DNA from: Candidatus Proteinoplasmatales archaeon SG8-5
GTDB lineage: Archaea; Thermoplasmatota; Thermoplasmata; SG8-5
Assembly (NCBI GenBank): GCA_001595885.1
Contig: LSSH01000102.1
Location: 1 to 10,167, forward strand
Length of the DNA stretch: 10,167 bases
Direction: 5' to 3'
Part shown: piece after piece, positions 5,413 through 10,167 of the stretch
How the letters are laid out: every line of letters starts with the position of its first letter
Numbering within the stretch: the first letter of the stretch is position 1
Made by a program: the position numbers and the translations under genes
Notes under the pieces: model-generated
The model's database searches: none
The model's input: the letters and a program-made list of their open reading frames with translations, nothing else
Told to the model about the DNA's origin: nothing

Positions 5413-6645
5413 TCAGTAATCGAAAAGGGTCCTCTGTTTCTCGGACGAGTCCATCGGCGGAGCGAATTCCTCGGGGTCCTGGCCGGGCAGGAGCACGGTA
5501 CCGTACCGCCCTCCGCCGCCGGGGATGACCGTGACCTTACCCTGCCTGAAGGAGTCGATCGCCCGAGCGACGTCCTCTCCAGCGGATTCCCTCAGGTCGT
5601 TAACTGGCACATGCAATAATACGTCTATCTCGTTGCCGAACTCCGTTATGATGGCCTCCCACCGGGCCCTCACCTTGCCCGTGAAGGGAGACGAATGACC
5701 GATGGCGCGCATGATGATCTCCGCCAGCGGGATCATATAGATGTAATCGGGGCGGTGCTTGGGCCGCTGCGTACCCTGTTTCCGAGCCAGCTCCAGGGCG
5801 CGGTCCCTCACGCCCTTCTTGATGGTGCCACCGCACATGCACCTCCACCTCCTGGCCAGGACCTGTTCGAGGTCAAATTGCCTGAAGCACCTGGTGCACG
5901 CGGTCCTGTTGTACTTGCCCTCTTCCGGGGGCAGGCCCACGTTCATCATCACCCTGCATCCCTTTTCACGTGTGAGAGCGAGGATTACCTGGTCGAAGGT
6001 CATGTCGCCGGCCTCGATGGTGTTGAACTCCCTGGCAAGCCTGACCGGCTGGGGGGAATGCGCGTCCGAGTTCGATAGGAAGGTCACATCCCGCAGTTCC
6101 TCGATACCGTCCCCGTAATCCGAATTGGCGCTGAGGCCCAGCTCCAGGTATGTGATGTCATCGGCGAGGTCGCCGTAGCATTCCTTGAGCGACCCGAAAT
6201 GCGCGTAGATGCCCGTCCAGGGCGTGAAGGCGTGGGCAGGACCGAGGTGTGCGCCGACGTCCCTGGCGACCTGTGCGATTTCCTCACCGGTCATCCTCAG
6301 CTTTGGCCTGCCGTCCGACCTCAGGGTGGTCGTATGTCTTTCAACGGCCTCCGAGAAGGCCTCGACCGCGGATACCGAGGGGAATAACAGAAGGTGATGC
6401 ACCCGCTTGTCAGCTTCCACCTCGGTCGTGAGGATGAATCGGGTCCCGTCAAGCTCGAAGGTGCCCTCCTCGACCTCCTCCATCTCCCTGATCTCCTTGA
6501 GCCAGGTGGGATGAAGGCAATCGCCTGTCGCCAGGAGATGCACGCCCTTCTGCTTTGCCCCTCTCGCCAGCTTCCTGAAGTCCATGTCAGAACTGGTGGC
6601 CGCCGAGAAACGCCCGTGAATGTGAAGGTCAGCGTTGAATTCCAT
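5413..6645 (-). CDS. Endonuclease Q (EndoQ) homologue, PHP-domain DNA repair nuclease
   Basis: 410 residues, close to the 424 or so of the Pyrococcus enzyme. The N-terminal PHP domain shows H8-x-H10, D42-x2-H45, E75, H84, H138 and D194-A-H196, the expected metal ligands. A zinc finger C250-x2-C253-x15-C269-x-C271 follows, then a C-terminal domain, the EndoQ order. EndoQ cuts DNA 5' to deaminated bases (uracil, hypoxanthine) and abasic sites. The last seven residues, Q404-R-T-L-F-D-Y410, resemble a PCNA-interacting (PIP) box, and EndoQ is known to work with PCNA in Thermococcales. The start at 6645 is the first Met of the conserved F-N-A-D-L-H-I-H. No ribosome site is visible. The gene lies 23 bases after the C11 peptidase stop, so it is either read through or starts from a weak promoter in that tail. 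Confidence 0.87.
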   Translation of the reverse strand: MEFNADLHIHGRFSAATSSDMDFRKLARGAKQKGVHLLATGDCLHPTWLKEIREMEEVEEGTFELDGTRFILTTEVEADKRVHHLLLFPSVSAVEAFSEAVERHTTTLRSDGRPKLRMTGEEIAQVARDVGAHLGPAHAFTPWTGIYAHFGSLKECYGDLADDITYLELGLSANSDYGDGIEELRDVTFLSNSDAHSPQPVRLAREFNTIEAGDMTFDQVILALTREKGCRVMMNVGLPPEEGKYNRTACTRCFRQFDLEQVLARRWRCMCGGTIKKGVRDRALELARKQGTQRPKHRPDYIYMIPLAEIIMRAIGHSSPFTGKVRARWEAIITEFGNEIDVLLHVPVNDLRESAGEDVARAIDSFRQGKVTVIPGGGGRYGTVLLPGQDPEEFAPPMDSSEKQRTLFDY

Positions 6646-6668
6646 CCGCGGTCGTATCGGAGCACGGG

Positions 6669-8657
6669 CTAAAACGTTTTGTTTTTATCGGTATGAAGTT
6701 CCGGTCGCTCGGAATATGGTTCCTCCGGAACTTCAGAGAGATGTTGCTCTTCACCTGAGGATGGGTGGTCCTCCCAACGATTATCCTCTTCACGGGAGTG
6801 AGGTCCTGTAACCCTTCCGCCGAGGAACCACAATATCAATATGACAAGCGCTGAAACGTTCAACACCACGGTCAGGCAGGCCAACCAGAGCACCGACAAG
6901 TGGCTGGTCTCCAGTTCGAAGTCCTGCTCGTTCGTGCCGAACAGCTGCTGCAGGGTGGCGTTCTGCTGTCTTGAGCCGAGGCCGCACGACAGGGTCAGGT
7001 TCACGCCTTCCGTATCAGTCGGGACCTTGACGGTCAAGATGAAATGGCCGTCGAAGTCGGTGACAGTGCTGCCGATGATGCTGCCGTCGGCCTCGAGGAG
7101 CTTTATCTGCGTCCACTTCAGGCCGCGGCCTATGTTGGATGTGACGCGGCCCGATACGGTGCTCCACCCCTCCTTGTTCAGGTCCGAGTCCACGTACGAA
7201 TAATTGACCAGGCTGCCGTCCTCCCAAAGGTAGAAGGCCGCCGAGTAGGCTCCCAGGGCCTCCGGAGTGTAAGGTATGTTGATCTGACCTCCCGACCCGG
7301 AGCTGTACTCGAACGCAAGGCTTCCGTCCGGACCGTAGACCTCCAACTCGAAGCTGGATGCCTGGAAAGAGGGAACGAACACCGACATCTCGAAGAGGTC
7401 GGCGAGCCCGTCCGAATCCGTGTCCACCGAAACCGCGGTCAGGTTCAAGGGACGTTCACTCTTGACAAGGTTGGAGAAGTAGGGGGCCATATCGGCGAGG
7501 AACTCATCCCACGCAGTGTCCTGGCCTAGGGACGTGGTCAGATAGGCCGAGGGCGGGGCGTTCGGGGGAAAGTAGACGGATAGTCCGTTTGCGTTGTACG
7601 CCGGTTCGTCGAGGGTGTTGGTCCAGTGGCGCTCGTAGACGACCGCCGCATCAAGAGCAACGAGTACATCCTTTGATAATGTTTCCAATCTCTTGTATTC
7701 GGTATGCGAGTTGATGTTCTCCAGCAGGTGCCACAGGTCGTACTGGTAACTGCCGTCGTACTCCTCCGTGGCCATCCTGGCTGTGATGAGCTCGTAATTG
7801 AAGTAGCCCACAGTGTTCGATGCCTCGGAAGAATAGGCATCGATGGCATTGACCAGAGCCTCCATTGACCCGAGGTCGATGAGAGCCAGGGTCAGCGTAT
7901 ACCGGCTGTGCATCAGCCCCCAATCCATGTATTCATCAATGAGGGCTATCCCGAAATCCGTCGGTGATATGGTCGGTTCGTCGGCAAGGATGGCCAGCAC
8001 CTCGGCGTAAGGCCACCCGCTGACAGGCACGTCCTTCTCCGACACGATAGCGAATTCCGCGCCCTGCCTAAGCTCGTAGACCGTTTCCACCATCCCCATC
8101 TGGCAGGCGTCGATGCTTATAATATCCAGGTGTATGCCCGCGTTGGCTATCGAGCTCATGGCCAACCTCAACTCGGTCGGCTCAAGGAAGTCGTCCTTGT
8201 CGGGGCAGACGCCGCTCCATCCGGTTCCGTGCCCCCACAGGTCGAGGACATAGTGGTCTGCCGGGTAATTTGCCACCGTCCAGGTGACAAAGTCAACGAG
8301 CGTCTGGGGCCTGCCCAGGTTGAGCTCGTTCCCCCATGTCGCATTGACGCTGGACAGCGGCAGGCTCTCCGATCCCGCTGCCATGACCCTCAGGAGCTGG
8401 GTGTCCACCGAGGTAGACTGGTCCACCAGCACGATGATATTGAGGTCGTCGGAGGAGCCCACCTCCTTCATCTCGTTGAGGTCGTCGCCAACGTTGCTGC
8501 TCAGGGAACTATCGCCGGACATGTACACCATGTAGGTCCAGTCCGAGGTTGTCGTGCCGTTCTGGGCCGATGTCGTTTGCATGTTGACCGAAAATGCGGA
8601 AAGCAAGACAAACAAGCTCAAAACGACGAGGAACCGGGGAAGGGCCTTTGATTCCAT
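6669..8657 (-). CDS. Exported, membrane-anchored clostripain-type (C11) cysteine peptidase
   Basis: 662 residues. A signal peptide covers about residues 1-31 (basic start, hydrophobic core, A-Q end). The C11 domain follows, with catalytic H143 in L-W-G-H-G-T-G and catalytic C185 in I-D-A-C-Q-M-G. A D412-x-D-x-D416-G loop resembles a calcium site, and clostripain depends on calcium. A carboxypeptidase-regulatory-like beta domain lies at about 500-545. One transmembrane helix (about 588-612) is followed by an acidic cytoplasmic tail of about 50 residues. The enzyme therefore probably works outside the cell, anchored by its C terminus; C11 enzymes cut after Arg or Lys, but specificity here is unknown. 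The start is set at 8657 because GAGGT (complement of 8663-8667) lies 5 bases before this ATG. The open frame further upstream overlaps cobA and is not credible. Confidence 0.9.
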   Translation of the reverse strand: MESKALPRFLVVLSLFVLLSAFSVNMQTTSAQNGTTTSDWTYMVYMSGDSSLSSNVGDDLNEMKEVGSSDDLNIIVLVDQSTSVDTQLLRVMAAGSESLPLSSVNATWGNELNLGRPQTLVDFVTWTVANYPADHYVLDLWGHGTGWSGVCPDKDDFLEPTELRLAMSSIANAGIHLDIISIDACQMGMVETVYELRQGAEFAIVSEKDVPVSGWPYAEVLAILADEPTISPTDFGIALIDEYMDWGLMHSRYTLTLALIDLGSMEALVNAIDAYSSEASNTVGYFNYELITARMATEEYDGSYQYDLWHLLENINSHTEYKRLETLSKDVLVALDAAVVYERHWTNTLDEPAYNANGLSVYFPPNAPPSAYLTTSLGQDTAWDEFLADMAPYFSNLVKSERPLNLTAVSVDTDSDGLADLFEMSVFVPSFQASSFELEVYGPDGSLAFEYSSGSGGQINIPYTPEALGAYSAAFYLWEDGSLVNYSYVDSDLNKEGWSTVSGRVTSNIGRGLKWTQIKLLEADGSIIGSTVTDFDGHFILTVKVPTDTEGVNLTLSCGLGSRQQNATLQQLFGTNEQDFELETSHLSVLWLACLTVVLNVSALVILILWFLGGRVTGPHSREEDNRWEDHPSSGEEQHLSEVPEEPYSERPELHTDKNKTF

Positions 8658-8665
8658 GGCATACC

Positions 8666-9175
8666 TCAATGCTCGATGCCCTTCCTGGCCAGTACGCCCT
8701 TCTGGTACGGGTGCTTTATCTCCTTCATTTCCGTGACCGTGTCGGCGACGTCGATAAAGCTCTGGGGCGCATAGCGGCCTGTCAGGACTATCTCCATGTT
8801 CCCGGGTTTGGAGGTGAGCAAGACCAGCACTTCCTCGACCGTAACGAGCTTCCATTCGATGGCCACGTTTATCTCGTCGAGGATCAGGACGTCGCAGCCT
8901 CCATCCTTGATGACGCTAGCGGCGTGCTCCAGGCCGTCCCCAGCCAACTTGATGTCTATCTCATCCGGATCATCCTTGTCCACGAAGTCGGGCCTCCCGT
9001 ATTGCACGATGTCGAAATTATCCAGGTCCTTGACGGCCAGCAACTCGCCGTAGTCTATCTGGCCCTTCATGAACTGAATCATGAGGACGCGGTACCCGTG
9101 TCCCGCCGCCCTCAAACCGAGACCGAGGGCTGCAGTGGTCTTGCCCTTGCCGTTCCCCGTGTAGACGTGTATCAT
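8666..9175 (-). CDS. cobA: Cob(I)yrinic acid a,c-diamide / corrinoid adenosyltransferase
   Basis: 169 residues, the usual length for CobA/CobO/BtuR. The P-loop G-N-G-K-G-K-T-T is at residues 7-14, followed by A-A-L-G-L-G-L-R-A-A-G-H-G. Downstream are the Walker-B-like V-L-I-L-D-E-I-N and the L-T-G-R-Y-A-P segment, both typical. The enzyme moves the adenosyl group of ATP to the cobalt of reduced corrinoids, giving adenosylcobalamin precursors in the cytoplasm. The start at 9175 is preferred: GGTGAG lies 6 bases upstream and family members begin M-x-x-V-Y-T-G. An in-frame ATG at 9193 sits exactly at the predicted transcription start and could be a leaderless alternative that adds six residues. 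The C11 peptidase gene follows after 8 bases, so the two are cotranscribed. No cobalamin riboswitch was recognised. Confidence 0.94.
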   Translation of the reverse strand: MIHVYTGNGKGKTTAALGLGLRAAGHGYRVLMIQFMKGQIDYGELLAVKDLDNFDIVQYGRPDFVDKDDPDEIDIKLAGDGLEHAASVIKDGGCDVLILDEINVAIEWKLVTVEEVLVLLTSKPGNMEIVLTGRYAPQSFIDVADTVTEMKEIKHPYQKGVLARKGIEH

Positions 9176-9214
9176 TCCCAGCTCACCAGTCATGAGGATT
9201 AAGAGGGGAACTGA

Positions 9215-9222
9215 ATATTTAA
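9215..9222 (-). promoter_or_regulatory. TATA box of cobA
   Basis: The minus strand reads TTAAATAT, centred 25-26 bases before 9193, where an ATG lies. Transcription probably starts there, giving either a leaderless start at 9193 or an 18-base leader with a GGTGAG site for the start at 9175. Confidence 0.6.
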
Positions 9223-9271
9223 CGTTTGCTTGCGTTTTTCCAGGTGACATACAGCCAACATTTCGGTTGGA

Positions 9272-9294
9272 GTACGTCCTTCCAGGGGACGTAC
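9272..9294. repeat. Perfect 8-bp inverted repeat, first element of the palindrome cluster
   Basis: GTACGTCC (9272-9279) and GGACGTAC (9287-9294) are exact inverses around a 7-base loop. Beyond a small mismatch, TTGG and CCAA extend the symmetry. The right arm is the first member of the GTCGTACGAC family, with one base different (GACGTACGAC at 9288-9297). It lies about 55-80 bases upstream of the cobA TATA box. Confidence 0.6.
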
Positions 9295-9610
9295 GACCAA
9301 GATAACTTTAAGAAAACGTTTTTCCAGGCGTCGTACGACCTTCGACCTCAATTGCAGTTGAGTTATCGTATTTCGAGGTCTCTCTGACGTCGTACGACTA
9401 CGGTTTAACACCGACTTCAAACGGTGCACGACAATCTCGGCTTTGTTCCATACAAATAGTATACGCCTCCCAGGCGTCGTACGACCTAAGTTTATTTGTC
9501 GGGCACATCCGGTGCACGACAATCTCGGCTTTGTTACAAACAAATAGTATACGCCTCCCAGGCGTCGTACGACCTAAGTTTATTTGTCGGGCACATCCGG
9601 TGCACGACAA
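9288..9610. repeat. Cluster of decamer palindrome GTCGTACGAC
   Basis: Exact copies begin at 9330, 9389, 9476 and 9564, with a one-mismatch copy at 9288. A related GTGCACGAC begins at 9424, 9512 and 9600. In most copies CCAGG precedes the decamer. Together there are eight sites in about 320 bp, some spaced in alternating steps of about 33 and 55 bases. The open frames here are made of the repeats themselves and show no protein-like sequence. Possible roles are an operator array for cobA, a family of small RNAs, or a replication-related site; none is shown. Confidence 0.75.
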
Positions 9611-9614
9611 TCTC
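9423..9614. repeat. 88-bp tandem repeat, about 2.2 copies
   Basis: Units begin at 9423, 9511 and 9599; the third ends after about 16 bases. The two full copies differ at only a couple of positions (near 9449-9452 versus 9537-9540). Each unit contains a 6-bp hairpin ACGCCT-CCC-AGGCGT and the palindrome GTCGTACGAC. Across each unit border runs an 11-base inverted repeat TTGTCGGGCAC/GTGCACGACAA with one mismatch and a 5-base loop (9496-9522 and 9584-9610). The near identity suggests recent duplication or strong constraint. Confidence 0.88.
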
Positions 9615-9619
9615 TGCCA

Positions 9620-9842
9620 TGCTAGAGAAAGGAATTGGATACTTCAGTGCTAGAGGTTATATCTGGAGATAATTGTGTTAGAGTATCCATATGAGCTAGA
9701 GTTGCTGGCCTTGCCTGGGGTTCTAGTGTTTGTAGGGTCTGAACCTGTGCTAGATACTCTATCCTTGCTAGAACTTACATCAATGCTAGAGGTTCTATCC
9801 ATGCAAGAAGATTCAATGGTGTAGCTGAGTCAAAGTGCTACA
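9620..9842 (+). repeat. Degenerate 18-bp-periodic TGCTAGA array
   Basis: TGCTAGA occurs exactly at 9620, 9648, 9748, 9766 and 9784. Close variants are at 9676, 9694, 9721, 9802 and 9836. Steps are 28, 28, 18, 27, 27, 18, 18, 18 and 34, nearly all multiples of about 9. The clearest unit is TGCTAGAGGTTCTATCCA. The tract is richer in A+T than its surroundings and ends just before the FtsZ-like promoter. One plus frame (9743-9856) reads a hexapeptide pattern A-R-x-x-I-x, but stops interrupt it upstream, so a decayed hexapeptide-repeat gene is possible though not shown. Confidence 0.65.
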
Positions 9843-9849
9843 CTAATCG

Positions 9850-9857
9850 TTTTTAAT
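9850..9857 (+). promoter_or_regulatory. Possible TATA box of the FtsZ-like gene
   Basis: TTTTTAAT is centred about 26 bases before the ATG at 9880, which would make the message leaderless. Yet GGGAGG (9870-9875) lies 4 bases before the same ATG, so a start further upstream is also possible. A five-codon frame ATG-CAT-TGG-GAG-GCC-TGA (9863-9880) overlaps the start as TGATG. Confidence 0.35.
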
Positions 9858-9879
9858 CTCAAATGCATTGGGAGGCCTG

Positions 9880-10167
9880 ATGAGCGTCGGGGACGATAAC
9901 TGCACACACAGTATCCAGGGTCCAAAATCAGGAAATTTAAGAACCGTTCTGGTTGCCTGCGGAGGGACGGGCTGCAACTCACTGGCCGAGGGCGTGGTCA
10001 AAGGAGTCGAGAACTTGATCGCCATCAGCTCGGAACCAAAGTTCCTCGAAGGTCTTTCGGGCATTGAAAGGGTTCGTGTCACTGTAGGCCGCGTGGAAAG
10101 GGACGCCAGGGATACTACGCGGTTGTCCAAGCTGGCCAGCAATGAGACCGAGATGAGGTTGGGGGAG
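9880..10167 (+). CDS. Divergent FtsZ/tubulin-family GTPase, N-terminal part
   Basis: 96 codons are in the window and the gene continues past its edge. After a 20-residue lead, V-L-V-A-C-G-G-T-G-C-N-S-L lines up with the first FtsZ nucleotide-binding loop (typically V-G-V-G-G-A-G-C-N). G-V-E-N-L-I-A-I-S-S-E-P-K-F-L then lines up with G-V-E-x-I-A-I-N-T-D-A-Q-x-L, and R-V-R-V-T-V-G with the next strand. The fold is therefore very likely FtsZ-like, but C replaces the usual G or V before G-G, and S-S-E replaces N-T-D. It is probably not the main division FtsZ but a paralogue or a CetZ/FtsZ-like protein. The tubulin signature and catalytic T7 loop lie outside. The start is fixed by GGGAGG four bases upstream. 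Confidence 0.72.
   Translation, partial: MSVGDDNCTHSIQGPKSGNLRTVLVACGGTGCNSLAEGVVKGVENLIAISSEPKFLEGLSGIERVRVTVGRVERDARDTTRLSKLASNETEMRLGE

Noticed and set aside
6669..8855. 728-codon version of the C11 peptidase
   Set aside because: The first 66 codons overlap cobA and would hide the signal peptide; the ATG at 8657 has a ribosome site.
9176..9270. Cobalamin riboswitch upstream of cobA
   Set aside because: No B12-box-like sequence was recognised and the predicted leader is at most about 18 bases.
9199..9610. Minus-strand open frames of 114 and 70 codons across the repeats
   Set aside because: Their sequence is made of the translated tandem repeat, they have no ribosome site, and they contain no recognisable protein pattern.
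9650..9802. 50-codon minus-strand frame rich in Ser
   Set aside because: It is a by-product of the 18-bp periodicity; composition is low-complexity and no ribosome site is seen.
9620..9842. Possible CRISPR array
   Set aside because: The repeats are only 7-18 bp, degenerate, and have no unique spacers of constant length.

Overview
The window looks like a piece of a moderately GC-rich archaeal chromosome, most likely euryarchaeal. The Thermoplasmata are my best guess, but that is inference. Support comes from TATA boxes 25-30 bases upstream of starts, likely leaderless genes, GGTGA/GGAGG ribosome sites, an EndoQ-type PHP nuclease, an archaeal TldD/TldE pair, and a tRNA with introns bounded by a bulge-helix-bulge (BHB) motif.

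Layout. Plus strand, 1-1582: the 3' end of a Cas4-like PD-(D/E)XK nuclease with an iron-sulfur Cys cluster, then a CPBP intramembrane protease fused to a C-terminal zinc ribbon behind a leaderless promoter. Minus strand, 1626-9175: a 73-residue unknown protein, an interrupted tRNA-Leu gene, tldE, tldD, an endonuclease Q homologue, a membrane-anchored clostripain-type (C11) peptidase, and cobA (corrinoid adenosyltransferase). TldD and TldE overlap by ATGA. The cobA stop and the C11 start are 8 bases apart, with the ribosome site across the junction. EndoQ follows 23 bases after C11. At the right edge, on the plus strand, a divergent FtsZ-family protein begins and runs out of the window.

The most striking element is at 2013-2331 (minus): a tRNA-Leu(CAG) whose roughly 84-nt mature sequence is broken by two introns at non-canonical sites. 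A ~98-nt intron lies in the D-loop and a 137-nt intron in the T-loop (position 59/60). The anticodon loop, the usual intron site, is uninterrupted. The T-loop intron is bounded by a textbook 3-4-3 BHB and folds on paper into a compact multi-helix RNA.

The ~700 bp between cobA and the FtsZ-like gene has no believable gene but holds two adjacent repeat systems. One is five copies or near-copies of the decamer palindrome GTCGTACGAC, including a 2.2-copy 88-bp tandem repeat with strong hairpins. The other is a degenerate 18-bp-periodic array built on TGCTAGA. Their function is unknown. All statements come from reading the sequence by eye; no searches or folding programs were run.
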